Shown here: positions 1 through 8,797 of the stretch, piece by piece | Numbering within the stretch: the stretch's first letter is position 1 | Layout: the number at the start of each line of letters is the position of its first letter | Source: Cupriavidus oxalaticus | GTDB taxonomy: Bacteria > Pseudomonadota > Gammaproteobacteria > Burkholderiales > Burkholderiaceae | Assembly (NCBI RefSeq): GCF_004768545.1 | Contig: NZ_CP038636.1 | Location: forward strand, 1,054,001-1,118,000 | Direction: 5' to 3' | DNA length: 64,000 bases | The notes under the pieces: model-generated | What the model was told of the DNA's origin: nothing | Database searches by the model: none | Seen by the model: only the letters and a program-made list of their open reading frames with translations | Translations under genes and position numbers: made by a program

Positions 1-1499
1 TTGGCATGCCGGACGACATTGCTCAACGCCTCCTGGGCGATACGGAACATTGCAATTGCCACTTGCTCGGACACGTCGGCATCCGCGCCGTCGACAGTCA
101 CGGATAGCCCATAGCGTTTGGCGCAGTCATTGGCAAGCCACTCAATAGCCGGCAGCATCCCCAGCTCATCAAGCAAAGCGGGCCGCAAGTCGCTTGCTAT
201 TCGCCGCACCGAGGCCACGGTTTCGTCGATGACGACGTTCATGGCCGCAACCTCCTCCAGCAGGCATTCAATACTCCTTCCCTCTTTCAGGTCGGCGCCA
301 AGCATGGCGAGATCCATTTTCATGGCACTCAGGCGCTGACCAAGATCGTCGTGTAATTCGCGTGCGATCCGACGCTTTTCCTCCTCGCGAGTGACGAGGA
401 TACTATCCGACAGGTGCTGCAATTCCTCGCGCGAATGCCGCATTGCCTCCTCGGCTCGTACGCGTTCGGTGATATCGCGCAGCATCACTGTGTACAGCTT
501 GGTACCTCGATCGGCAACCTGTGAGATTGATGCTTCTATGGGAAACTCGCTGCCGTCACGCCGTAAGGCGTATAGCGCACGCTGGCGTCCCATTTCGCGG
601 TCCGAAACACCGGTAACACCGAAGCGGCGAACATGCTCTTCGTGAGCGGGCCTGAAGCGTTCTGGAATAAAGTCGGCCAACGAACGACCGATCGCCTGGC
701 CGGCAGGCCATGCAAACAGTTTCTCTGCCATGGGATTGAACTGGATGACCCTCTGGTCGCTATCGACGCTAATGATCGCTTCCATGGACGACCGAATGAT
801 GCCCGCCAAGCGCGCTTCGCTTTCCTTCACGCGTTGCAAATTCGTGCGAAGCGCCTCGTCGGCACGCGCACGTTCGGTAATGTCTCGCAGCATGACGGTG
901 AACAGCCTGGTCCCGCCCTCAACCGTCTGCGAAATGGACGCCTCGATCGGGAACTCGCTGCCATCCCGGCGCAAAGCAAAGAGCGCGCGTTGACGCCCCA
1001 TTTGCCGCTCCGACACTCCCGTGATACCAAATCGGCGCACATGCTCTTCATGAGCAGCCCGAAAGCGCTCGGGGATGAAGTCCCCAAGCGGCCGGCCGAC
1101 AGCCAGTTCGGCTGGCCACGCGAACAGGGTTTCCGCCATGGGGTTGAAGAGCACCACGCGCTGTTCGCTGTCCACGGTGATAATCGCCTCCACGGATGAA
1201 CGGATGATCGCCGACAAGCGTGCTTCATTTTCCACCACGTTGCGGCTTTCCCCACCCGACAGATAGCGGGATCGCCGCCGGTGAATCAGGAACAGGCCAA
1301 CGGCAAATCCGATTCCGGCGCCCAGCGATGCGAACAGCGCAGACGAGACCTCCCAATACTGCTGGACTCTGGCTTGTAGCAGATACGACAGCGCCGCAAA
1401 TAGCACGGCTGTGCCACTGCCGATCGCGATGTCGATAGCATTAGGAGGCAATCCTTTTAGCGACAGAGGCTTGCCCTCGGGGGCGAAAGGGCTAGTCAT
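1..1499 (-). CDS. tandem-PAS sensor histidine kinase (3' end outside window)
   Basis: Membrane-bound two-component kinase of the HisKA_3 (NarX/DegS-like) class. I translated 499 codons from the ATG at 1499; the C-terminal ATP-binding end lies beyond base 1. Two hydrophobic segments (about residues 23-42 and 51-72) are followed by two nearly identical PAS domains (about 92-210 and 229-346) and then a dimerisation/phosphoacceptor box ARELHDDLGQRL with His383. The start of the N box (ALSNVVRHA) is the last thing visible. The class normally pairs with a NarL-type regulator, and one lies at 22223-22870, which makes it a plausible but unproven partner. No haem or iron ligand can be read with certainty in the PAS domains. 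Upstream bases 1500-1635 are non-coding. Confidence 0.9.
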   Translation of the reverse strand, partial: MTSPFAPEGKPLSLKGLPPNAIDIAIGSGTAVLFAALSYLLQARVQQYWEVSSALFASLGAGIGFAVGLFLIHRRRSRYLSGGESRNVVENEARLSAIIRSSVEAIITVDSEQRVVLFNPMAETLFAWPAELAVGRPLGDFIPERFRAAHEEHVRRFGITGVSERQMGRQRALFALRRDGSEFPIEASISQTVEGGTRLFTVMLRDITERARADEALRTNLQRVKESEARLAGIIRSSMEAIISVDSDQRVIQFNPMAEKLFAWPAGQAIGRSLADFIPERFRPAHEEHVRRFGVTGVSDREMGRQRALYALRRDGSEFPIEASISQVADRGTKLYTVMLRDITERVRAEEAMRHSREELQHLSDSILVTREEEKRRIARELHDDLGQRLSAMKMDLAMLGADLKEGRSIECLLEEVAAMNVVIDETVASVRRIASDLRPALLDELGMLPAIEWLANDCAKRYGLSVTVDGADADVSEQVAIAMFRIAQEALSNVVRHA

Positions 1500-1635
1500 G
1501 CGGGGCAGAATCCGATCGATACGGTGCCTTTTAGGGCTATTCTGCACACCAATATAGCTTGCCTATTACCAATCGCAACCACAGAATGTGTCCTGCGCGA
1601 CATATTTCTTGGCGGCGGTTGTTAGCAAGGAACGT

Positions 1636-2568
1636 CTAAGCCTGGAAATGTTGTTGGTATAGGCGATGAACATCTGGCTGCCGGCAAAGCCCGGTTCCTT
1701 TGCTGACCAACGTTGCTGAAGCCGCCGCCAATCCATAATGGAAAGCCTCGGAGACTGAAGTGTTACGGTTGAGGGCCCAAACCATTGCCCCGACGAAACT
1801 GTCCCCTGCCCCGATCGCGCTGCTTACAAGCGCAGGAAGCGCTTGTGCACGTAACGTAACATCCCGAGTGACCAACAGCGCGCCGAGCGGGCCGAGAGTG
1901 AGAACAACCATTTCGGCCTGGCCGCGCTCGACAATCCCGCAGGCGGCATCGCGCCATTCGCACTCGTGCAGCAACGGCAAGCCGGTCAATTCCCTGAGTT
2001 CCGCCAGGCTCGGTTTCACGAGAGTGACGCCCTCCTCCAGTACGGAAACGAGTGCGGGCCCAGAGGTATCGACGATGATCCGAATGCCGCGCGCGCGAGC
2101 TTCGCGTGCGAGTATCGCGTAGAAGTCCGCAGGAACGCCGGAGGGCAGGCTGCCGCTCATGACGAGGTAACGCGGCGGCGTCGGGAGGGCCTGGATGTAC
2201 GCGATGCACCTCTCCCATTCGTTCTTTGCAACAAATGGTCCTGGCAAAATGAAGCGGAACTGGCGACCGGTCGAGGACTCGCTGACGGAGAAGTTTTCGC
2301 GAGTATCACCGGCAATCCCGAGGCAGACCGCTGGCACGTGCTCAGCCTCCAGCAACTGCTGCAACAACTGGCCGGTAGCTCCCCCGGCAAGAAACACCGC
2401 AAGGCAGTCGCCGCCGAGACGGTGAATTACCCGGGCAACATTGATGCCTCCGCCACCAGGATCTCTTCTCGCATCACTACACCTTAGCTTGCAGGTGTCG
2501 TTCATGCGGTCGACAGCAGTCGCGACATCCACCTGCGGATTTGGTGAAATCGTCAAGATGTCAGTCAT
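1636..2568 (-). CDS. pfkB: 6-phosphofructokinase 2 / PfkB-family sugar kinase
   Basis: 310-residue ribokinase-fold (PfkB) kinase that probably phosphorylates fructose-6-phosphate or tagatose-6-phosphate in the cytosol. The N terminus begins with the typical ILTISPNPQVD strand. A glycine-rich substrate motif (DPGGGGINVAR, about residues 36-46) follows, and the signature GAGDSF with the catalytic Asp sits near residue 253. Length is normal for PfkB (about 309). It stands alone, between the sensor kinase and a broken permease on the same strand. PfkB in a low-oxygen cluster would fit a higher need for glycolytic ATP; that is inference. The substrate cannot be fixed from sequence, and 1-phosphofructokinase is the main alternative. 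Confidence 0.87.
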   Translation of the reverse strand: MTDILTISPNPQVDVATAVDRMNDTCKLRCSDARRDPGGGGINVARVIHRLGGDCLAVFLAGGATGQLLQQLLEAEHVPAVCLGIAGDTRENFSVSESSTGRQFRFILPGPFVAKNEWERCIAYIQALPTPPRYLVMSGSLPSGVPADFYAILAREARARGIRIIVDTSGPALVSVLEEGVTLVKPSLAELRELTGLPLLHECEWRDAACGIVERGQAEMVVLTLGPLGALLVTRDVTLRAQALPALVSSAIGAGDSFVGAMVWALNRNTSVSEAFHYGLAAASATLVSKGTGLCRQPDVHRLYQQHFQA

Positions 2569-2707
2569 TGGCTATAGCAAGCTGGTTCATGGTGCCCCCG
2601 CGCAACGTCGTAAAGCGTTTTGCAAGCGCCGTTTCTAACGAGCGTCCCGAGCGACCACACGCTGCCCTTCCGCTAGGTCGTTGGACGGATACCGAATCAG
2701 TGGAAGC

Positions 2708-3340
2708 TCATTGGGAAGCACGGCGTCCTTCCAGAAATGCCACTTCAACGTGGTCACCAACCTGCAGCTGCAGCAACGATGCCAGTCTCGCGGAAATGAC
2801 CAGGCCGTCGGTACGGATCTCCCGGCGTCCCGATGTATAGCCCACCACCTCACGCAGTTCTGACCCGGCGTCGAGGCCGGTGACTTCCGCGCGCTTGGTC
2901 CTGTGGCCATGACGTAGCCAGACCGGCGCCACCCGGAAGCCCTCGGCGCGCAGGACGCCGGGAAACGCCGCCATATCGAAGACTGCGCTGTCCGGCTGCG
3001 TGTCGGCAAAGACGAGCGCCACGTCGTCGTGCTGGACTCTCCCGAACTGCAATGCGAGTATCTCGCCCACCCCGTCCAAACCGAACCTGCCAACGATCAT
3101 GAGGCCCACGGCCAGAGCAATCCCAGTCATGGAGAGCAGGGCACGTCTCGACGCCTCACCTGGTAGCGCCCGGATCTGGTCGGCGACCAGCAGTGGCGCC
3201 CGCTTGACGCTCGCGAACACATCGGCAAACCGGTGTGCGGTGTAGTAGCGTTCCTGCGCCCGCATCAGCGAATGCCAGGCGCCCTGCATGCCAATCAATA
3301 CAGCAACGCCGCAGCTCACCACCAGCGCGGTGGCAGCCAT
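2708..3340 (-). pseudogene. FtsX/MacB-type ABC permease relic with internal deletion
   Basis: Remnant of a large (about 780-residue) lipoprotein-export-type ABC permease. Residues 1-61 match the N-terminal membrane segment and the start of the periplasmic domain (RYYTAHRFADVFASV ... IRALPG). The next residues jump directly to the second membrane block (LLSMTGIALAVGLMIVGRFG) and the following extracytoplasmic domain (LRHGHRTKRAEVTGL). The frame is preserved across the junction near base 3160, so roughly 200 residues are missing inside. The 3' end stops after EGRRASQ, before the last membrane helices, and an in-frame TAA lies just upstream of the first Met where family members continue N-terminally. 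No ATPase partner is adjacent. Function is presumably lost. Confidence 0.72.
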
Positions 3341-3427
3341 GAGTTGCGCTCTTTAAGCGAAACAGCAGTCTGCGACCTTTCGTGCCAGATCGGTCAGCAG
3401 CCGCGCGCATGCCGGCGTCCATGTTGC

Positions 3428-3868
3428 CTATGCTGGGCGGGCTTCAGGCTTGACCAGTACCACAGGGCATGGCGTGTGTGCGATGACGCGGCTCGCAACC
3501 GAGCCCACGATCGCATCAAGGAATGCGCCGCGCCCGTGCGTCCCCATGACGATGGCCAAGGCATTGATAGACCTCGCGTACGCGACAATACGCTCGGGAG
3601 CAAAGCCAACCAGGCCCTGCCATACCGTCGGCACGCCCGCATTTTGCAGGATGTCGATCACGGATTTCATAACGCGCGCGCTTTCCTCGGTATGCCAGGC
3701 CTCAAGGTCGCCCTTGCCGATGTAGGACTTTACCTCACCGGAAACGTCTGGCATACAGTGCACCACGTGCACGTGGAGGTCTTCCCTGAATAGTCTCCCC
3801 TTCGCGAGCCATTCCGCAGCGGCATCACTGTAGACTGAGCCGTCTGTTGCAAGGACAACATTTGCCAT
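3428..3868 (-). CDS. universal stress protein, single UspA domain
   Basis: 146-residue cytosolic UspA-fold protein. It begins MANVVLATDGS and carries the ATP-binding motif G-x2-G-x9-G-S at Gly109, Gly112 and Gly122-Ser123, so it is expected to bind ATP. It is closest by eye to the protein at 26720-27157 (same start pattern and same HGxGAF loop), and the two are likely paralogues. It is transcribed away from the metal ATPase at 4235, and an Fnr-type box lies between them (4002-4015), 134-147 bases upstream of this start. Role within the family: survival under energy or oxygen stress, exact client unknown. Confidence 0.92.
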   Translation of the reverse strand: MANVVLATDGSVYSDAAAEWLAKGRLFREDLHVHVVHCMPDVSGEVKSYIGKGDLEAWHTEESARVMKSVIDILQNAGVPTVWQGLVGFAPERIVAYARSINALAIVMGTHGRGAFLDAIVGSVASRVIAHTPCPVVLVKPEARPA

Positions 3869-4001
3869 TTCACCCTCCGCTTCAGCATGGGCATGTCGAG
3901 CTTTGTCCAGCTCCGGTTGCCCTGAGTCGATTTCGATAACCGCCGCCTATGCATTGCCGACTGCACTCCTTCTTAACGTATATCCGCAGGAGGACTGGTA
4001 C

Positions 4002-4015
4002 TTGACATACATCAA
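4002..4015. promoter_or_regulatory. Fnr/Anr-type box, one mismatch
   Basis: TTGACATACATCAA matches TTGAT-N4-ATCAA at 9 of 10 conserved positions. It lies between the divergent universal stress gene (start 3868) and the P1B ATPase (start about 4235) and could serve either. The rest of the 3869-4234 gap shows nothing else I can name. Confidence 0.7.
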
Positions 4016-4234
4016 CAGCGGCGCACCAACCGGACTGCACCAATCCACACACTAGATTCCGCGTCGGTTGGCACTTCCCAGGAGATGACCGACCGGGCGC
4101 ATAATGATCACTCTCCGCCGCTCGCCATTGCTGCGCCATGATTGGCGACCCAGAGTGATGGGTCATCAGGCGAATGGCAACGCCACAAGCCCGCAGCAGG
4201 CGCTCGGGCGCTCCACCAGGGCCCTCAATGCCGT

Positions 4235-6532
4235 ATGCGTACTGGATATCGCGACATTGACCTCGGTCTGCTGCCAGTCGCAGTTGGCACACTGAGTGGC
4301 GGCATGCTGCTGCTCGCCTTCGGCCATGATGGCGCCGCGGGCATGTCCTGGGCAGTGGGCGCATTGGCCACCACGGCAGCCTTGCTGGTTGCCATGGTGC
4401 GATCACTGCGGCGCAAGCAAGCTGGTGTCGATATCCTCGCGCTCCTGGCGATCGGGCTGGCGCTTATGCTTGGCGAGTTTCTCGCCGCCGCCGTGCTCGC
4501 CTTGATGATTGAAAGCGGCAAGGCACTGGAGGCTTATGCGCAGGCGCGTTCCCAGCGTGAGATGAGCGCTCTGCTCAGTCGTGCCCCGCAGTTTGCCAAC
4601 CGGTTCGAGGATGGTGAATGGCGTACCGTCTCGCTGGAGGCCGTCCGACCGGGCGATCGCCTCCTGGTCCGACAGGGAGAATTGGTGCCGGTCGATGGCG
4701 CGCTGGTGGGACAGGCGCTGCTGGACGAATCTGCACTGACCGGAGAATCGCTGCCGGTAAGACGTGAACCTGGTGAGACCGCGCGCAGCAGTGTGCTGAA
4801 TGCCGGCGCTCCATTTGAGATGGTGGCGGCCACGACCGCATCGGACAGCACCTTCGCCGGGATTGCCAGGCTGGTGCAAACCGCCCGCGCTGAACGCCCG
4901 CCCGCGGCTCGGCTGGCTGACCGTTACGCTCTGTGGTTCGTGCCAGTCACCCTGCTGGTTGCCGGGATCGCCTGGTACGCCAGCGGAGATCTCCGCCGGG
5001 CGCTGGCAGTGCTGGTGGTCGCTACACCGTGTCCGCTGATATTGGCGGTGCCAGTGGCAATTGTTGCCGGCATGTCGCGTTGTGCCCGGCACGGCGTGCT
5101 GGTAAAGGGTGGTGGTGCGCTGGAGCGACTGGCACAGGCCAGCATGCTGTTCTTCGACAAGACCGGGACGCTTACGCGGGGCAAGACGCGGCTGGCTGGC
5201 GTCGATTGCGCACCCGGCTGGGTGGCAGCGGACTTGCTGCGCCTTGCCGGCTCGCTGGCGCAGGCTTCTGGCCATGCCGCCGCGGAAGCGATTGCGACTG
5301 CGGCACGCGATCGGGGACTGCCTCTGGATCTGCCGTCGGAGGTGGCTGAGACCGCCGGTGCTGGCGTTTCGGGGCGCGTCGGCCGGCATGCCGTTGCAGT
5401 AGGCGTGCCTGCATTCGCCGGCGGATCAGAAAGCTGGCCGCCTTGGTGCAAGGCCGCGCTGCAGCGCGCGGCCTATGAAGGCGCATCAGTCTCGCTCGCG
5501 ACGGTCGACGGCGTACTGGTCGGAGCACTGCAGTTCGAAGACCAGATACGGATGGAGACACCCCGCGCGCTGCGCTTGCTGCGCAAGGCCGGCATTCGCC
5601 GCCTGGCCATGCTGACGGGAGACAGGCGCGACGTCGCGGAGACGGTTGGCGCGATTCTCGGTGTCACGGAAGTCCATGCAGGCGTCAGCCCCGCCGAGAA
5701 ACTGGCGAAGATCGAAGCGGCGCGCCATGATGGCATCGTCGTGATGGTGGGAGACGGCGTCAATGATGCGCCGGCGCTGGCGGCAGCGGATGTCGGCGTC
5801 GCCATGGGGGCGCGGGGCACTGCGGCGTCTTCGGAAGCCGCGGACGTCGTACTGCTCGTCGACCGCCTGGACCGGCTGGCAGATGCGATACGCATTGCCC
5901 GGCACTCGCGCACACTTGCCGCTCAAAGCGCCTTGGCCGGCATGGCCCTGTCTTTTGTCGCGATGGCGGCGGCTGCGCTCGGCTATCTTCCGCCGCTGGC
6001 GGGCGCAGTGTTGCAGGAGATCATCGATGTGTTGGTCATCGCCAACGCGCTGCGAGCGCTCCGCGCCGGCGAGCCGGTAGAGCAACAAGGGTTGCCCGCT
6101 GCCAAGGCCGCAAGCCTGGACCGAGAGCATATGGCGCTCGGTCCTCTGATGGAGGATATTCGCGGACTTGCGGACAGGTTGCCCGATCTGCCCGGACCGT
6201 CGGCCGCCACCGAATTGCGCCGTCTGTGCACTGCCCTCTGCACGACGCTCCTGCCCCACGAACAGCGCGATGACGCCGAACTTTACCCGCAACTGGCGAG
6301 ACTCATAGGAGGGGATGACCCTCTGGCAGCGATGAGCGGCATGCATCGCGAACTCTTCCGACTGATTCATGTCCTCCAACGGATGGCGGACGATCTGCCG
6401 CCGGAGGGACCTGACGACAGCCGGACCAGGGAGTGCCAGCGGTTGCTCTACGGGCTCGAGGCGGTATTGCGTCTGCACTGCGCGCAGGAAGACGAGCTGT
6501 TCCACACACTACGCGAAGATGCGCGCGGATGA
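4235..6532 (+). CDS. P1B-5-type metal-transporting P-type ATPase with C-terminal hemerythrin-like domain
   Basis: Inner-membrane heavy-metal ATPase of about 765 residues. It lacks N-terminal metal-binding domains. The actuator motif is ALTGES. The membrane helix-4 motif is TPCPLIL (Thr264-Pro265-Cys266) rather than CPC, the phosphorylated Asp308 sits in FDKTGTLT, and [12 protein letters not shown] closes the hydrolytic domain. After the last helix (LQEIIDVLVIANALRAL) comes a domain of about 135 residues with spaced His/Glu (LPHEQRDDAELY, MHRELFRLIH, LRLHCAQEDELF) typical of the HHE cation-binding fold. A TPC motif with such a tail defines the P1B-5 group; the studied member, Sinorhizobium Nia, handles Ni2+/Fe2+. 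The usual HP dipeptide reads HA here. The frame is open upstream to a TTG at 4142; I prefer the ATG at 4235, but the ribosome site is weak. Confidence 0.87.
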   Translation: MRTGYRDIDLGLLPVAVGTLSGGMLLLAFGHDGAAGMSWAVGALATTAALLVAMVRSLRRKQAGVDILALLAIGLALMLGEFLAAAVLALMIESGKALEAYAQARSQREMSALLSRAPQFANRFEDGEWRTVSLEAVRPGDRLLVRQGELVPVDGALVGQALLDESALTGESLPVRREPGETARSSVLNAGAPFEMVAATTASDSTFAGIARLVQTARAERPPAARLADRYALWFVPVTLLVAGIAWYASGDLRRALAVLVVATPCPLILAVPVAIVAGMSRCARHGVLVKGGGALERLAQASMLFFDKTGTLTRGKTRLAGVDCAPGWVAADLLRLAGSLAQASGHAAAEAIATAARDRGLPLDLPSEVAETAGAGVSGRVGRHAVAVGVPAFAGGSESWPPWCKAALQRAAYEGASVSLATVDGVLVGALQFEDQIRMETPRALRLLRKAGIRRLAMLTGDRRDVAETVGAILGVTEVHAGVSPAEKLAKIEAARHDGIVVMVGDGVNDAPALAAADVGVAMGARGTAASSEAADVVLLVDRLDRLADAIRIARHSRTLAAQSALAGMALSFVAMAAAALGYLPPLAGAVLQEIIDVLVIANALRALRAGEPVEQQGLPAAKAASLDREHMALGPLMEDIRGLADRLPDLPGPSAATELRRLCTALCTTLLPHEQRDDAELYPQLARLIGGDDPLAAMSGMHRELFRLIHVLQRMADDLPPEGPDDSRTRECQRLLYGLEAVLRLHCAQEDELFHTLREDARG

Positions 6533-6583
6533 CGTGGGTGTGTTCCCCGGGGGCGACTGGCCATCGTTGCGCCGTGCACAAGC

Positions 6584-7084
6584 TCAAAGGACCGCCGCAG
6601 CTGCGTGGTTTCCGTTTGCCAAGCGGCAGAACAGCCAGTTTTCTGCCGGCGTGTCTGCTGGCAAGCGAAACGTTAGATCGAGCGGCTGTCCGTCCACCAC
6701 GATATCCGTCAGCTGAAGCCAATCTTGATAGCCGATGGCAAGCCGATAATCTCCCGCTGGAAGCTGCAGATAGAACATCGGTCCCGCTTCCATAACATGC
6801 AATGCCGAACCTCCGCTCCTGCCCACCAGAAAGACGGCAGTACCGTGTAGCGGCTCGCCGCGCGCGGCGTCCACAATGGTCAGCCGTACATTGAACCGGT
6901 CGGCAATGGCCAGCATGGCCTTCACATCGGCCTCGTCGTTCCCCCCGGACGCGTATACGACCTCGTGCCGCGCCATCGTGGGCATGCCGGCGTCCCATCG
7001 ATTATCATAGAAGGCACACCCCGTGAGCGCTGCGGCCAACAGAGAAATTGTCACGACGCGCAGCTTGCCAGCGCCATTTATCAT
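6584..7084 (-). CDS. putative lipoprotein, member A of an exported four-paralogue family
   Basis: About 166 residues starting at the ATG at 7084, chosen because GGGTGGCGG precedes it and the signal peptide then has a normal length. The frame stays open upstream to 7213. The N terminus is a lipoprotein signal (VVTISLLAAALTGC) with the lipid Cys near residue 19. The mature part contains a pattern repeated in three other proteins of this window: a VYASGG-like strand, FNVRL, then a glycine-rich beta region with FYLQLPAGDYRLAIGY. The end (ENWLFC) resembles the end of the protein at 11447. It is a likely beta-sandwich resembling carboxypeptidase-regulatory or transthyretin-like folds; function unknown. 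It converges on the metal ATPase. Confidence 0.72.
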   Translation of the reverse strand: MINGAGKLRVVTISLLAAALTGCAFYDNRWDAGMPTMARHEVVYASGGNDEADVKAMLAIADRFNVRLTIVDAARGEPLHGTAVFLVGRSGGSALHVMEAGPMFYLQLPAGDYRLAIGYQDWLQLTDIVVDGQPLDLTFRLPADTPAENWLFCRLANGNHAAAAVL

Positions 7085-7730
7085 TACCGCCACCCATTCA
7101 GCCATCGCACCATTGCGTAGATTGCCGCCTTGTGGGAGCAAGCTACCGCAAGTCAAGCCCCTCTGCCTCTGGCACCAGTAGCACCGGACGAAGTGTAGTA
7201 TGCGGCGGTACATTGGCTACTCGAGTTCTGTTCTGTCATACAGATCAAGGTAGTGCCCAGACTGGTAATGGCGTTGATCCGCATCAACCTGCCAGAGGGA
7301 TTCAAAAGTCGTCTCAGCAGTACGAGGCCCAGCAACTGCGACACTGTGCCCGAATTGATGTAGCGCAACCCCGGCCCGGCCGCAACATCTAGATTGATCC
7401 ATAGAGGCGTCGGGCACTGGGCACTGCCCCCTACATCGGAATGAATGTGAGCCATCCATGGAAGAACTGAAACCCTATGCGAGTCTTTCGCTGCTGCCAC
7501 GGCGGGCGCCATGGCGCATATTTACCTCTATTGTGCTTCAGCGGCGCTAGCCGCCGTATTGCGTGGCTGGCTTAACCGGCGCCAATTGGCAGAGCATATG
7601 TCGCGAACGAAGACGAGGAACCGATTCTGTCCCAGACGATCAGCCGTCCGGCCTCCCACGCCAGTGCAGTCGCGTGAGCACGGCGTTCCCACATCAAATC
7701 AAGGGCATCCGAAATCAAGGAGACTCTGCC
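7085..7730. other. non-coding stretch with a degenerate Fnr-like site
   Basis: No convincing gene. At 7235-7248 there is GTCATACAGATCAA, with one perfect half-site and three matches of five in the other, upstream of the lipoprotein gene on the minus strand. I regard it as weak. An AAGGAGA ribosome site at 7718-7724 belongs to the next gene. Confidence 0.4.
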
Positions 7731-7973
7731 ATGATCAAACACCTCGGCAGCGCGGAGCAGATCCGCGATGAAATTTCACGACGCGTGCAGGAAAACACTG
7801 ACCTTGGTGAGGCTTTCCGCGATTGCAGCATCCCGTTGCCACGGCATGTCGACGCGGCGACCAATGGCGGCTGTAACTGGATCATCGATGCCTTTCCCGC
7901 AGTGCCGGCGAGTTGCCTTACGACTGTGAAAGCGGTGACAGCTGAAATGATGCGCGAGTACGACTTACGTTAG
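7731..7973 (+). CDS. small conserved-looking protein of unknown function
   Basis: 80 residues, soluble, no signal peptide or membrane segment. The start is fixed by AAGGAGA eight bases upstream of the ATG. The first half is charged and probably helical (EQIRDEISRRVQEN). A short region with Gly-Cys-Asn-Trp follows. I do not recognise a family. It lies in a run of small genes within the stress island. Confidence 0.55.
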   Translation: MIKHLGSAEQIRDEISRRVQENTDLGEAFRDCSIPLPRHVDAATNGGCNWIIDAFPAVPASCLTTVKAVTAEMMREYDLR

Positions 7974-8173
7974 AAGCCCTTGCCCGCTTAACCGAACGAC
8001 GTCGGCAAAGACAGGCCTGTTCATGGCACTTTGGCTTCGGGTTCTCCTGCCTCTTCGCGTTGCCGCTCATGGTGGCGCGGGAGGCTTTGCTTCGCTTTGC
8101 GAACGGATATGCCTGATGCACTTTGCCGCCCTGACATCCTCGTCCGCCGAAAAAAGAAGCATAGGAGCTAAGT

Positions 8174-8449
8174 ATGATCGATGAAACGAGCGAACTCGGA
8201 CCTCTGGATCCCGGGCGCGTCAACATGATGGATCCGCTTGAAGTGCAATACTGGTGCCGCGAACTGCGTTGCAGTGAGCGGCAGTTGGAGGAAGCCGTTA
8301 GGGCCGCGGGAGACCATATCGCAGCGGTGAGGGAAACACTGGAGGGGCCGGTCGCGGAAGAATCCAAGGCGGGCGCGCCTGATCTTGATAGCGCATTCAG
8401 GAACCGCGACGCCGCTCGCGGCACGCTCGGACGCTCGTTGCGTGCGTGA
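8174..8449 (+). CDS. DUF3606 family protein
   Basis: 91 residues. The centre shows the DUF3606 pattern: DPGRVNMMDPLEVQYW, then a second conserved helix QLEEAVRAAGDHIAAVRETL. The family is small, cytosolic and of unknown function, and is common in Burkholderiales and rhizobia. A ribosome site (AGGAGC) precedes the ATG. The C-terminal 35 residues beyond the domain are rich in Asp, Arg and Ala. The upstream bases 7974-8173 contain an open frame without a good start and are not called. Confidence 0.72.
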   Translation: MIDETSELGPLDPGRVNMMDPLEVQYWCRELRCSERQLEEAVRAAGDHIAAVRETLEGPVAEESKAGAPDLDSAFRNRDAARGTLGRSLRA

Positions 8450-8505
8450 AGCTGGGACCATCCAGGATTGGCGAAGCGTAGCCCATCGCGGCAAGACGAT
8501 CCAGA

Positions 8506-8793
8506 TTAATACATCGCCGCTCGCACACGAATGCAGGCATCGAAGAAGTCCGAGGCACTGAAGCCGGCCGCTACGGCACGTGCTCGCCAGGCAGTGTACG
8601 TACGGCCTTGCACTTCGATATACCGCGAGCGAAGAAGCGGGTCGAAAGGAAACATGCCGTCGGCCGCCGGAAATAGCGGACGGCGGCACAGGAAATCACT
8701 CCAGAACGCTTGAGACATCGTGCGTAACGAGACTGCCGCTTTCGCCGTCGATTGCGACAGGCTTTCCGTAGCGTTCGCTTCTTCTATAGGCAT
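8506..8793 (-). CDS. conserved hypothetical protein co-transcribed with a universal stress gene
   Basis: 95 residues starting four bases after the stop of the tandem universal stress gene (8798), so almost certainly in one transcript. The N-terminal 30 residues are Ser/Thr/Ala rich; the rest holds a LFPAADGMFPFDPLLRSRYI stretch and aromatic residues. There is no membrane segment. I do not recognise the family. Confidence 0.55.
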   Translation of the reverse strand: MPIEEANATESLSQSTAKAAVSLRTMSQAFWSDFLCRRPLFPAADGMFPFDPLLRSRYIEVQGRTYTAWRARAVAAGFSASDFFDACIRVRAAMY

Positions 8794-8797
8794 GTTG

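Noticed and set aside
633..1199. Long plus-strand open frame
   Set aside because: It is antisense to the PAS domains of the sensor kinase and has no family likeness or ribosome site.
7235..7248. Degenerate Fnr-like site GTCATACAGATCAA
   Set aside because: Only one half-site is good; chance occurrence is likely, so it is not counted among the eleven boxes.
7974..8173. Open frame ending FALPLMVAREALLRFANGYA
   Set aside because: No start codon or ribosome site and no recognised family, though it looks somewhat coding.
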